A DNA stretch of 64,000 nucleotides from RH-AL1 sp965277735 (GCA_965277735.1 CBDIDO010000002.1:496001-560000), one strand, 5' to 3'. Counted from the stretch's first letter, positions 32,250 to 44,964 are shown. Numbers and translations: made by a program. The notes: a model not told the origin generated them from the letters alone.

Positions 32250-33389
32250 CTACGCCCCGCTCAGGTTCTCGAAGAAGTCCTTCATCTTGGCGAAGAAGCC
32301 GGACGCCTCGGGGTGCGTCTTGTGCGAGCTCTCGGCCTCGAACTCGGCGAGCAGCTCGCGCTGGCGGCGGGTCAGGGCCTGCGGCGTCTCGACCGTGGTC
32401 TGGATGTAGAGGTCGCCGATGTCGCGCGAGCGCAGCACCGGCATGCCCTTCGAGCGCACCTTGAACTGCTTGCCCGACTGCGTGCCCTCGGGAATCTTCA
32501 CCTTGGTCTCGCTGCCGTCGACGGCGCGCACCGCGATCTCTCCGCCGAGCGCCGCCTGCACCATCGAGATCGGCACGCGGCAGAAGAGGTCGGCGCCGTC
32601 GCGCTGGAAGAACGGGTGCGGCTTGGTCGAGACGAAGATGTAGAGGTCGCCGGCCGGGCCGCCGCGGGTGCCGGCCTCGCCCTCGCCGGAGAGACGGATG
32701 CGGGTGCCGTCCTCGACGCCGGCCGGGATGTTGACCGACAGCTGGCGCTCGCGCGTGACGCGGCCGGAGCCGGCGCAGGCGGTGCACGGATTGTCGATCA
32801 TCTCGCCACGACCCTGGCAGGTCGGGCAGGTGCGCTCGATCGCGAAGAAGCCCTGCTGCGCGCGTACGCGGCCCTGGCCGTGGCACATCGAGCAGGTGCG
32901 CGGCTTGGCGCCGGGCTTGGCCCCCGAGCCCGAGCAGGTGTCGCAGGACACGGACGTCGGCAGCTTCAGGCTGGCGGTCTTGCCGTGGAAGGCCTCCTCC
33001 AGCGTGATCTCCATGTTGTAGCGCAGGTCGGAGCCGCGCCCGGCGCCACCGGCGCCCTGGCGGCCGCCACGCCGACCCATCATGTCGCCGAACAGGTCGT
33101 CGAAGATGTCGGCCATCGACGAGCCGAAACCGTCGGCGGCGAAGCCGCCGCCCGTGCCGCCGTTCTCGAAAGCCGCGTGCCCGAAGCGGTCGTAGGCCGC
33201 GCGCTTCTGGCCGTCGGAAAGCGTCTGGTAGGCCTCGTTCAATTCCTTGAACTTGTGCTCGGCCTCTTGATTCCCGGGGTTGCGGTCGGGATGGTACTGC
33301 ATCGCCGCCTTCCGGAAGGCGGCCTTCATCTCGATCTCGGTGCAAGTGCGCGTGACGCCGAGCACCTCGTAGTAATCGGCTTTGGCCAT
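32250..33389 (-). CDS. dnaJ: Chaperone DnaJ (class I J-protein)
   Basis: This 379-residue Hsp40 stimulates DnaK ATPase and delivers substrates. It has a J domain with HPD (YHPDRNPG, ~32-35), a G/F-rich region, four zinc-binding CxxCxGxG repeats (CDTCSGSG, CSMCHGQG, CPTCQGRG, CTACAGSG) and the C-terminal substrate and dimerisation domains. It follows dnaK in the usual order, but a strong terminator at 33500-33533 separates them. dnaJ therefore depends on read-through or its own promoter. Confidence 0.97.
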   Translation of the reverse strand: MAKADYYEVLGVTRTCTEIEMKAAFRKAAMQYHPDRNPGNQEAEHKFKELNEAYQTLSDGQKRAAYDRFGHAAFENGGTGGGFAADGFGSSMADIFDDLFGDMMGRRGGRQGAGGAGRGSDLRYNMEITLEEAFHGKTASLKLPTSVSCDTCSGSGAKPGAKPRTCSMCHGQGRVRAQQGFFAIERTCPTCQGRGEMIDNPCTACAGSGRVTRERQLSVNIPAGVEDGTRIRLSGEGEAGTRGGPAGDLYIFVSTKPHPFFQRDGADLFCRVPISMVQAALGGEIAVRAVDGSETKVKIPEGTQSGKQFKVRSKGMPVLRSRDIGDLYIQTTVETPQALTRRQRELLAEFEAESSHKTHPEASGFFAKMKDFFENLSGA

Positions 33390-33499
33390 ATCGGTCGTTC
33401 CCACGCCGACGCCTGCGGCCCCGCGCCGCGACTCGACTGTTCATAATCGTTCTGGTCCGCCCTTACTTGTCTCACGACAGGAGCGACACAGAAAACCCA

Positions 33500-33533
33500 C
33501 AAAAAACGGGCCGCCGAACGGCTCGGCGGCCCG
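33500..33533 (-). terminator. Intrinsic terminator between dnaK and dnaJ
   Basis: The 12-bp stem ACGGGCCGCCGA / TCGGCGGCCCGT is followed on the minus strand by TTTTTTGTGGG. It lies ~27 bp past the dnaK stop and should reduce dnaJ transcription relative to dnaK. Confidence 0.88.
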
Positions 33534-33559
33534 TCGATCCAGTTACGCCTTCGGGCCGA

Positions 33560-35488
<1,929 letters not shown>

Positions 35489-35631
35489 GTGTGCTTATTC
35501 CTTTCGTGTCGCAGAACCGCCGGTCCCCGAAGCGGACCGGCTCTTGGGCGCAGTTATGGGCGGACCCATCCGCGCCCGGTCCCCGATTGGGTTGAGATTG
35601 GCATTGGCAAGTGAGGCCGCAAGGTGGCCCG

Positions 35632-35660
35632 TATATAAGAGGGTGATTCAGACGCGCAAG
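35632..35660 (-). promoter_or_regulatory. Candidate dnaK promoter (sigma-32-like)
   Basis: On the minus strand CTTGCG (35655-35660) is followed after 17 bp by TATATA (35632-35637), preceded by CCCTCT. CTTG with a C-rich/TATA -10 at this spacing resembles alphaproteobacterial RpoH promoters, which fits dnaK. It lies about 145 bp upstream of the ATG. Confidence 0.5.
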
Positions 35661-35707
35661 CGATCCCATGCCCTTCTGCGGACGGGCTTTTCCGGGGCTG
35701 GCCGGGC

Positions 35708-36658
35708 ATGAGCGCCGGCCGCCGCGTCGCGCTCGTGATCGCGACCCTCCTGCTCGCGGGTGCGCTGCCGGAGCGCCTCGCCGCGCAGATGCAGCTGCCC
35801 GGCGCGCTGGGCGGCAGCCCCGCCGGCGCGCCGCCGAAGGAGAGCGGCAATGCCGGCGGCACCGAGGCGCCGCGGGCACCGCCGAAGCCGATCATCGTCA
35901 AGCCGCCGTCAGAGGACACGATCGTCGGCCACCAGCTCGCGCTCAACGGGGCGCAGGGCGCGATGACCTTCGACCGGCAGGGCACGGGGCCGGCGGCGGA
36001 CCTGGCGCTCTCGAAGCTGTCGCTCGCCGGCGACAAGATCTCCTCGCCGACCAAATCGTGCAGCGTCGACGTTTCGCTCGACGCGCCGATCGTGGCCAAG
36101 CCCGCCGGGCGCCCGGTCGGTACCATCCGCTACGATGTGCCGCTCGTCGCCTGCCCGTTCGCGATCGACGTGCTGGATGGCGCCGTCCTCGCCTCGACGG
36201 CGGCGCCGACCTGCGAGTTCGCCGCCGCGGACTGCCGCGTCACCCTCGCCGGCCTGTGGGGCCCGACGCCGGCCGACATCTCCGACAAGCGCGCCAAGGA
36301 CCTCGAGCGCCAGCGCGTGCGCGTCGAGACGACGATGCGCGCGAACTTCCGCGTGCTCCTGAAGCGCGCCGGCAAGGACCGCGCGGCGGTGAAGGCGCTC
36401 GCCGGCGAGCAGGCCGGCTTCTCGTCCGCCCGCGAGGTGGCCTGCCGCGACTACAAGAACGAGAGCGTGCACGGCTTCTGCTCGACGCAGATGACGGAGG
36501 CGCGCGTGCTGGCCCTGCTCGCCAAGTTCGGCCCCGAGCTCGAGAAGGAGGAGCGCAAGCACGCCGCGCACGAGCACACGAAGCCGCGGCCCGCGGCCGC
36601 CACGGCGCCGGCCGACGAGGAGCCCGCGCCTGCCCAGGACGAGCCCGCGGACAAGTAG
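35708..36658 (+). CDS. Exported hypothetical protein, 316 aa
   Basis: It has a signal peptide (VALVIATLLLAGALPERLAAQ), a Gly/Pro-rich low-complexity segment (~30-65) and a conserved-looking central domain with four Cys (KSCSVDV ... ACPFAID ... TCEFAAADCRV). A helical region and an acidic, Ala/Pro-rich tail follow. I do not recognise the family. It is divergent from dnaK with ~220 bp between. Confidence 0.68.
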   Translation: MSAGRRVALVIATLLLAGALPERLAAQMQLPGALGGSPAGAPPKESGNAGGTEAPRAPPKPIIVKPPSEDTIVGHQLALNGAQGAMTFDRQGTGPAADLALSKLSLAGDKISSPTKSCSVDVSLDAPIVAKPAGRPVGTIRYDVPLVACPFAIDVLDGAVLASTAAPTCEFAAADCRVTLAGLWGPTPADISDKRAKDLERQRVRVETTMRANFRVLLKRAGKDRAAVKALAGEQAGFSSAREVACRDYKNESVHGFCSTQMTEARVLALLAKFGPELEKEERKHAAHEHTKPRPAAATAPADEEPAPAQDEPADK

Positions 36659-36758
36659 CGCTCTCCCCGACTTGTGATCCCCGCTCGCCCCTGGGCGCGG
36701 AACCGGAGCCGTGAGACGCGGGTTGTCTCCCCAGATCATGCATCGAGGGGATACGACC

Positions 36759-37427
36759 GTGACCTCCATTCTCAAGACGGCTCTTTTCGCGGCGGTCGGT
36801 GCCGTCGCGCTCGCCGGTGCGGCTCCGGCCTTCGCGGGCTCGCCCGCGACCGACGCGTTCGTCGCCAACGTGCATCCGAACGTCGACTTCCTCGACAATG
36901 CCAGCCGCCTCGCGCTGAAGACCTCGACCAGCGCCAAGCTGCGCGGCTTCGCCCGCACCGAGGCGACCGAGCAGACGCTCGCCGGCAACCAGCTCGTCGC
37001 CTGGACGCAGACGCAGACGCCCTCGGGCATCGCCACCGTGACCGGCGGCCCTGTCGCGGTCGTCGGCGAGCCTGTCGCGGCCGCCGCGAGCGTCCCGCTC
37101 GATGTGGCCGACGGCGTCGGCGACGTGCTGACCGGCCGCTCGGTGGCGATCGACACGCCCGTCGAGGTGGCGCCGCTGACCGTCACCCGCACGCCGGCGC
37201 CCGGCACCCTGCTGCCGTCGCAGCAGACCGACATGGACCGGCTGTCGACGATGTCGGGCAAGCGCTTCGATGCCTTCTACGTCACCACGCAGAGGGACGC
37301 GCTGCGCCAGCTCGCGACGCTCTACACCGACTATGCGACCAACGGCGACGACCCGGCGCTGCGCGCCATGGCCGCGCGCCAGCTGCCGATCGTCAGGCAG
37401 CGGCTGGAGCAGCTGCGCGCGATGTGA
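36759..37427 (+). CDS. DUF4142-like exported protein (paralogue)
   Basis: I choose the GTG at 36759, preceded by GAGGGG; the longer frame upstream is unlikely. The 222-residue product has a signal peptide (ALFAAVGAVALAGAAPAFA). It shares TDAFVANVHPNVDFLDNASRLALK and MSGKRFDAFYVTTQRDALRQLATLYTDYATNGDD with the DUF4142 protein at 31123. A Val/Ala-rich insertion (~85-150) is absent from that paralogue. Function unknown. Confidence 0.78.
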   Translation: MTSILKTALFAAVGAVALAGAAPAFAGSPATDAFVANVHPNVDFLDNASRLALKTSTSAKLRGFARTEATEQTLAGNQLVAWTQTQTPSGIATVTGGPVAVVGEPVAAAASVPLDVADGVGDVLTGRSVAIDTPVEVAPLTVTRTPAPGTLLPSQQTDMDRLSTMSGKRFDAFYVTTQRDALRQLATLYTDYATNGDDPALRAMAARQLPIVRQRLEQLRAM

Positions 37428-37445
37428 GGTTTGGCGTTCTCATGC

Positions 37446-37478
37446 AAAAGCCCCGGCGCATCCGCGCTGGGGCTTTTT
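37446..37478 (+). terminator. Intrinsic terminator after the DUF4142-like gene
   Basis: The stem AAAGCCCCGGCGC / GCGCTGGGGCTTT with a short loop is followed by TTTTT, about 20 bp past the stop. Confidence 0.88.
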
Positions 37479-37542
37479 GGTTTGTCGGCCACCGTCAGTG
37501 ACGCTGCCCCCGGCCCGAAGGCCGAGGACCGCGCCGCGATCA

Positions 37543-37773
37543 TCAGAACAGGCCGCCGGCCGGGCCGCCCGTGGCGGTGCCGCAGAGCGTATGCGCCGTG
37601 CCCGACGCCTTGCCGTGGCAATGGTCGTAGACGGTGCCGTCGGGGCCGACGTGCAGCGGCTCCTCGGCGCTCCAGGACGCCGGATCGATCGGGTAGATGC
37701 CGAACGCGCTTGCCGTCGACAGCGTGCCTACGGTGAGGGCGGCGGCAAGGGCGAGGGCGGCGAACTTTCTCAT
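37543..37773 (-). CDS. Small exported protein, 76 aa
   Basis: MRKFAALALAAALTVGTLSTASA is a clear signal peptide. The mature ~53 residues contain YDHCHGKASGTAHTLCGTATGG with two Cys and a His that could form a disulfide or bind a metal. The family is not recognised. It is convergent with the DUF4142-like gene and stands alone. Confidence 0.65.
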   Translation of the reverse strand: MRKFAALALAAALTVGTLSTASAFGIYPIDPASWSAEEPLHVGPDGTVYDHCHGKASGTAHTLCGTATGGPAGGLF

Positions 37774-37883
37774 GGTCTCTTTTTCCTTCCAGGGCGCTCG
37801 ATTGCGTCCCTTGAAGAGGAAGATGCGCCACCCGCATTGCGCGGGCGTCAGCCGTGCGTGACAAAGGATGACGGGGCGCGGCC

Positions 37884-38043
37884 TCTCCTTCTCCCGCTTG
37901 CGGGAGAAGGTGGCCCGACGAAGTCGGGTCGGATGAGGGAGGTCGGGGCGCGGGCTCCATGTCGCCCGTCGCCGCCCTCCTTGGCAGATGTCTCATCCGA
38001 CCCCAATTCGCGGGGCGGCCTAATCCCGCAGGCGGAGAAGGGA
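37884..38043. repeat. Inverted-repeat element (CTTCTCCCGC family), copy 1
   Basis: A ~160-bp element has complementary ends: CTTCTCCCGCTTGCGGGAGAAGG and GTCGGATGAGGG on the left, CTCATCCGAC and GGCGGAGAAGGG on the right. A second copy lies at 44206-44373 and a part-copy near 44659-44681. It resembles the large intergenic palindromes common in rhizobial genomes. Confidence 0.78.
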
Positions 38044-38089
38044 TTGGGCCGCCCTTCCCCCGGCCGCCGGCGCGGGCCATATTCGGCGC

Positions 38090-40849
<2,760 letters not shown>

Positions 40850-40911
40850 GAGCGCGTTCCCGATCCCCTAACTACCTATAGACACCAGCACTATATTTAT
40901 TAAGCGCTCCT

Positions 40912-40930
40912 GAAATGAATCATTCATTTC
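40912..40930. terminator. Perfect 9-bp palindrome at the 3' end of the OLD-type gene
   Basis: GAAATGAAT and ATTCATTTC are exact complements around one central base and overlap the stop codon of the minus-strand gene at 40924. It may be a weak terminator or mRNA-end stabiliser between two convergent genes. Confidence 0.45.
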
Positions 40931-42185
40931 GGTATCGTTGGTTGTTTTTTTTTAATAACCTCGCTTGCTAATTCATTCTTAGTGTGAGTGTTACCATTTC
41001 TAGATACCATGTCCCCATCGATCGAAATTTCCGGGCCCGCGCCAAATATCGCATCGAGGATCTGAGGCGGATAATAATATTCTATTCCGTTTTTGGACCA
41101 AACTATAACGCTAGCGGCAGGAAGGCCCATTCGTTCTAGGTCGGCCGGAAGACCGGCACCATGAACGCTGTCGAGTACAACGAACGTCCGATCGCGGTAT
41201 GGACTTTTCTGAAAATCGGAAAACAGCCCCCGCGCTGTGTTGAGCACCTCCTTAATGCGGCTATCAGAGTTTGCAGATATGATACTTATCATCAGATTTG
41301 GGAATTTTATTTTGAAAACCGCCTCTATAAATCTGAAGTCGCTTTTTCCCTCGACTATAATGATAGCTGAGGGCAGATAGAGCGTCTCAAACCTATTTCC
41401 AAGCAAGAAAAAAAGAATTTTGCTGAAATTAGCTTGCGTTTTTGTCCTCTCTATATTGATAGCATCACCGGATTTAAAGACGATAAAATTATTCCTGATT
41501 ATTTTCCGATCTAAGAATATAGTCGAATGCGTGGCAAGTATCAATGTTTTGATGTGTGGAAAATATTTCTTTCTTCGTTCGCGATCAAAAAGAAAATCAG
41601 CAAGCGACCCTGCGCTTCGGGACTAATTCCTAATTCAGGCTCGTCGATAAGAAAAGTATCGTAATTAGGATCCAAAAGACTCGTAACAAGCGTAGCTACT
41701 AGACGAAGGCCAGAACTTGTGAATGATAAGTTATGGCCAGAGCAAGAAATATACTTCTGAGACATCGTATTAAGCGGATCAGTACTCTCAATTCCAATAT
41801 CGACATCCAATAAATTTTTCATTATCTCAGCGAAGAAATCTCTCTGGGCGTCCGACAACTCCGAGATCGATTGTTGAAGATTTACCGGAGAGTTATCAAT
41901 ATTTTGTTGATCTTGATTGAATTGATTCATAAACTCCCTGTGTTTATTTTCTTTCGTCGTCTGACCGGGAAGATAAAAAGTAAGAAGATTGAAATTCTGG
42001 TAGCGCGCCGGCCCCAGATAGAAGGAGCCGACACCAAATCTTTGCTTTAATGTCTTTAGCAAAAACGACTTACCACAATTGTTTTTGCCGACAAATACGA
42101 CGTATTCTTCTTGTTGAAAATTCGGTATAAGCTCTTCTGCTTCTTGAGAGAAAGCTGTCTTGGGGCGTTGCTTATAAGAATACAT
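40924..42185 (-). pseudogene. OLD-family ATPase with TOPRIM domain, frameshifted
   Basis: Two overlapping frames form one protein of ~425 residues. The first (42185-41541) has Walker A VGKNNCGKS, the ABC-like signature region FTSSGLRLVATLVTSLL and Walker B FLIDEPELGISPEAQGRLL. The second (stop at 40924) resumes with YFPHIKTLILATHSTIFLD, the conserved switch segment, and ends in a TOPRIM-like nuclease domain (IIIVEGKSDFRFIEAV, VVLDSVHGAG, WSKNGIEYYYP). The join needs a -1 shift near CTTTTTG around 41590. The gene is AT-rich, unlike its surroundings, so it was acquired. Related OLD and GajA proteins defend against phages. It may be dead, or expressed by frameshifting. Confidence 0.75.
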
Positions 42186-42397
42186 GCGTGATTAACCGCT
42201 CTCTGTTCCCTTGCATCTCTTTAGGCAACCTATCTTCGAATGTTTGTCAATAGCGGCTTCTTGGTGATCGCGCTCCGAAACGTCGTAGACGACATCAGGA
42301 GCTTTGCGTGTCAGAGCCGAAACGTCATTATAATCGGCACGGCTGATAATCTGTCCGTCTTTCACCAGCCAGCGGCGACAGCAAGCGGAGACACATC

Positions 42398-42600
42398 ATG
42401 TCCCAACCCCACGTCCTCCTGGTCGGCCTCGAGCCCACCATCATCGATTCTCCGGCCCGGGCTTCGCGGACCAGCCCGGCCTGAACGCCGAGACGATCCA
42501 GGCCGGGATCGACCGCGACATCGGGCGGCTGCGCGAGAGGGGCTACGATGCCGAGTTCTGCCCCGACCGCCGTTGCACGGGCGCCACGTCTGCGCGTAAT
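42398..42600 (+). pseudogene. Remnant of a small conserved hypothetical gene (frameshifted, truncated)
   Basis: The frame starts MSQPHVLLVGLEPTIID and then breaks. One base later a second frame continues GPGFADQPGLNAETIQAGIDRDIGRLRERGYDAEFCP, after which similarity to the expected family ends. The pattern (LLVGL-P-IIDF ... GLNAE-I-AGI-RDI-RL-E-GYDAE-C) recalls a ~130-residue conserved hypothetical protein seen in rhizobia, which I recognise from memory only. A single missing T after ATCGAT explains the shift. The 3' half is lost. Confidence 0.55.
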
Positions 42601-42666
42601 ACTGCGCGCCACCTCGCAATCCGATCCTAGATTTGAAATAGTCCTGGGATTGTCGGAGCGTTGGTC

Positions 42667-42948
42667 ATGTTTGCGAGCACCCTGCCGATCTCGCTTTGCC
42701 TTATCGGACTGATCTGTGGCCTCGTCATGCAGCGCGTTGGATGGGGATGGCTGTGCTACGGCTTGATCGCGTTTGTCGCAATCGCTTGCCTGCGCCAGGG
42801 CACTCTCCACCTGCAGTACACCGGCATCGAAGTCGCAGCATTCGGCTGGCTGCTCACCTTCCTCGACCCGCTTCGTTTCGTGCGCAAGCGCGTCACGCCG
42901 ATTGCCGCCAAGCGCGGTAGTGACCAGGCGCCTACGCCAGCCCGCTGA
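42667..42948 (+). CDS. Small membrane protein, 93 aa
   Basis: The product has two hydrophobic segments (STLPISLCLIGLICGLVMQ and WGWLCYGLIAFVAIACL) and a basic C terminus. There is no recognisable family and no strong ribosome binding site. Its 3' end overlaps brnA on the other strand by 17 bp. It could be real or a chance frame in a decayed region. Confidence 0.4.
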   Translation: MFASTLPISLCLIGLICGLVMQRVGWGWLCYGLIAFVAIACLRQGTLHLQYTGIEVAAFGWLLTFLDPLRFVRKRVTPIAAKRGSDQAPTPAR

Positions 42949-43210
42949 CCTTGCGCAGGTCGGCTTCGAGCCGCGCGCCGGCCTCCTCGCCGAAGCTCTC
43001 GTAATAGGCCGCGATATCGCCGCTGAGCGAGACGGACAGGCGCGCCGAGCCGTCGACGCGCACGAGTTCGATCCCATTCTTGAGGCTTGCGGCGAGGTCG
43101 GGACAGGCCTCCGCGAACGGCTTTGCGCGCGCGAACTCCGCCTCGGTCCATTCCGGATTGTCAGAAACCTCGGCCATGTCGGCGTTGGTATAGCCTCTAT
43201 CGCGTTCCAT
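42932..43210 (-). CDS. brnA: BrnA-type antitoxin
   Basis: The 92-residue protein has the BrnA N-terminal signature DNPEWTEAEFARAKPFAE and a ribbon-helix-helix-like C terminus (SARLSVSLSGDIAAYYESFGEEAGARLEADLRKV). BrnA normally neutralises the BrnT ribonuclease and represses the operon. Its ATG overlaps the end of a brnT 3' fragment (43197-43352), as in brnTA operons, but the toxin gene is broken. brnA may therefore be an orphan antitoxin without an upstream promoter. Confidence 0.72.
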   Translation of the reverse strand: MERDRGYTNADMAEVSDNPEWTEAEFARAKPFAEACPDLAASLKNGIELVRVDGSARLSVSLSGDIAAYYESFGEEAGARLEADLRKVSGLA

Positions 43211-43352
43211 AGAGCCTCCGCTCCTTCCGGCCGGCAGGGCGCAAGCTGATGATCGCGAGGCCCTCGGTGCCGAGTTGCCTGAAGATGATCGTAACGAGCG
43301 CGCCCTTGAGCATGCCGATCGCTTTCAGACGTGTAGGATCGATATCACCCAT
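43197..43352 (-). pseudogene. brnT toxin, 3' fragment
   Basis: A 51-codon frame encodes RLKAIGMLKGALVTIIFRQLGTEGLAIISLRPAGRKERRLY, the C-terminal half of a BrnT toxin (the iG...g.l..v...r......iISLRpA..kE...Y pattern). An in-frame stop lies just upstream, so the N-terminal half is missing on this strand. The stop overlaps the brnA start. The missing half appears on the opposite strand at 43441-43580. Confidence 0.65.
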
Positions 43353-43440
43353 CGAGCGGCGCGTTCATCTGGCACACTCCATCGCGCCGTCAGGACACGC
43401 CGATGCCGTCCGTCCCGTGCGGCAAGGACAAGACACGACC

Positions 43441-43580
43441 GTATCGTTGTCGACGAGCCGAAACGCCATGCCGATCTGGCGAAGCATGGTATAGACTTTG
43501 ACGACGCTGCGGTGTTCGACTGGCGCGACAGGGCCGCGAGCGACCGGGCCCCTGGAAAAACCCGCGGAACGGGCGTTTAA
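43441..43580 (+). pseudogene. brnT toxin, 5' fragment in inverted orientation
   Basis: The plus strand encodes RIVVDEPKRHADLAKHGIDFDDAAVFDWRDR, which matches the N-terminal part of BrnT (FD..K...N..KHGidF.dA..vf). There is no start codon at the expected place, and similarity is lost after ~35 residues. Together with the oppositely oriented C-terminal fragment this suggests that the toxin gene was split by a local inversion. Confidence 0.6.
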
Positions 43581-43644
43581 TCGAAATTGCAACCGAATCT
43601 TCAACCTCTTCCCGATACGTTGCACACATTGTCGGGGGCCGGTG

Positions 43645-44199
43645 ATGTTCGAGATCGCATTTTCATTTCACGGGCGGCTCAAGCGGCTGCAATATTTCCT
43701 CGCGTCGCTGGGGCTCGGGCTGGCGTTCGCGGCCGGGCTCGGCGCGATCGTGGTCGCGTTCATCGCGGCGGCGGCGGGGCACAAGTGGTCCGTCCTGGCG
43801 CTGCTCCTCGTCGCGCTGCTGCCGCTCGTCGTCGGACTGCTCTGGTGCAGTTTGTCGCTGCATGTCCGCCGCATCCGCGACATCGGTTGGGATCCCACCA
43901 TCGTCGTCGCGAGCTGGCTGTTCGGCAATCTCGCCGACAAGCTCGTCCTCGCCCATCTCGTGCCGGATCTGGCCAGGCACATGAGTGGGCAGGGCACCTA
44001 TCTCGGCGCGCTCGCCAATTTCGCCCTGTCGCTGGCGATCCTGTTCTGGCCGAGCCGCGAGGACGACGATGTCGCCGCCGCGCCGCCGCGCCAGACTTCG
44101 CGCCAGCCTTGGAGCGCGCCGCTGTCCGCGCCGCGCCCGGTCGCGCCTCGCGTGGCCCGCGCCACGAACGGCCCGGTCGTGTTCGGCCGGCGCCGGTAG
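43645..44199 (+). CDS. DUF805 membrane protein
   Basis: The 184-residue protein begins MFEIAFSFHGRLKRLQYF, the DUF805 start (GR..R..YF). Hydrophobic segments follow, with the family motif SLHVRRIRDIGWDP between them. The tail is Pro/Ala/Arg-rich. I use the ATG at 43645; the longer frame runs through brnT remnants. The family is of unknown function. Confidence 0.82.
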   Translation: MFEIAFSFHGRLKRLQYFLASLGLGLAFAAGLGAIVVAFIAAAAGHKWSVLALLLVALLPLVVGLLWCSLSLHVRRIRDIGWDPTIVVASWLFGNLADKLVLAHLVPDLARHMSGQGTYLGALANFALSLAILFWPSREDDDVAAAPPRQTSRQPWSAPLSAPRPVAPRVARATNGPVVFGRRR

Positions 44200-44205
44200 C
44201 GCGCG

Positions 44206-44373
44206 CTTTCTCCCGGCGACGGGAGACGGTGGCCTCCGCGTCAGCGGAGGTCGGATGAGGGCGATGCCGGACCGAGCGCCGAGGACCCGCTTGCCCGGCA
44301 TCGCGGCTTACACCAGCCTCTCTCGTCCGATCCGACTTCGTCGGGCCACCTTCTCCCGCCGTGCTGGAGAGGG
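44206..44373. repeat. Inverted-repeat element (CTTCTCCCGC family), copy 2
   Basis: It has the same architecture as 37884-38043: TTTCTCCCGGCGACGGGAGA and GGTCGGATGAGGGCG on the left, TCGTCCGATCCGAC and GGCCACCTTCTCCCGC on the right. It begins 6 bp after the DUF805 stop and may terminate that gene. A shorter related hairpin is at 44659-44681. Confidence 0.75.
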
Positions 44374-44696
44374 CCGCGCGGAGGTCCTTTGCGATCCCCC
44401 CACGGACATCCGAGCACCGGCTCCCGCGCGCGCAAGATGCGCCGGGATCAAACCAACGCGGAAGAGATCCCGTAGCGCTCGCACCGCAACCGGCAGCCGC
44501 GAGCGATGCCTGGCGGGACCGGTGGTTCGCGGAGAACAGCCGGTCGGTGGTGCGGGTGCCGAACGCGCCGGTGATCAGCGGTGGGGATTTCGCGATCGAT
44601 CTCATCAAAGCGGCCTTGAAGGCGAGATGATCAAGGAGAGATGATCCCGCGCGCTCCATCTCCCGGCTCGACGGGAGAAGGAGCGCGCGGCACCGG
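44374..44696. other. Intergenic, possible coding remnant
   Basis: An open plus-strand frame ending at 44630 reads DAWRDRWFAENSRSVVRVPNAPVISGGDFAIDLIKAALKAR, which looks like the end of a protein but has no credible start and no family I know. It may be a gene remnant. The rest holds a part-copy of the CTTCTCCCGC palindrome (44659-44681). Confidence 0.35.
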
Positions 44697-44838
44697 TGTC
44701 GCGGTTCGGCGACATCCAAATCCATGTCGCGGTTCCCCGACACTGCTGCACTCCCATGTCACGGTACCGCGTCACGGCCGCATTCCGGTGTCGTGGTACC
44801 GACACAAAGGCCCGTTTCGGCGTCACCGAACCGCGACA
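44697..44838. repeat. Phased array of five ~18-bp palindromes
   Basis: Five related imperfect palindromes lie at 44697-44714, 44725-44742, 44757-44774, 44789-44804 and 44821-44838. Their consensus is close to TGTCGCGGTACCGCGACA. Start-to-start spacings are 28, 32, 32 and 32 bp, about three helical turns, with unrelated sequence between. The last copy reads best on the other strand. The array ends 126 bp before the YidB gene. It could be a multi-site operator, an iteron-like binding array or a repeat expansion; the sequence alone does not decide. Confidence 0.7.
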
Positions 44839-44964
44839 CGCGCGCAAAAGCGCGAAAACTCGCGCAAAGGACGAGCGTCACGCCTTGCTCGCGCGGCGGC
44901 GCGGCCTAGCTTTAGCGTGACGGCATCGGCGCCCCCGCCGACCGCGACGTTTTGGAGGTGGCCC

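Noticed and set aside
35604..35637. Plus-strand promoter TTGGCA ... TATATA for the gene at 35708
   Set aside because: The spacer is 22 bp, too long; the same TATATA fits a minus-strand promoter for dnaK at 17-bp spacing.
40924..42185. Two independent genes (ATPase plus separate TOPRIM nuclease, Gabija-like)
   Set aside because: The second frame starts with a TTG inside the conserved ATHS switch region that belongs to the ATPase, and upstream codons in that frame continue the ATPase sequence. It is one frameshifted gene, with no UvrD-like GajB next to it.
42240..42599. 119-residue plus-strand reading frame
   Set aside because: It crosses the AT-rich/GC-rich junction and reads the conserved remnant at 42398 in the wrong frame.
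44697..44838. CRISPR array
   Set aside because: Repeats are 16-18 bp imperfect palindromes with only 10-16 bp between them, one copy is inverted and no cas gene is nearby.
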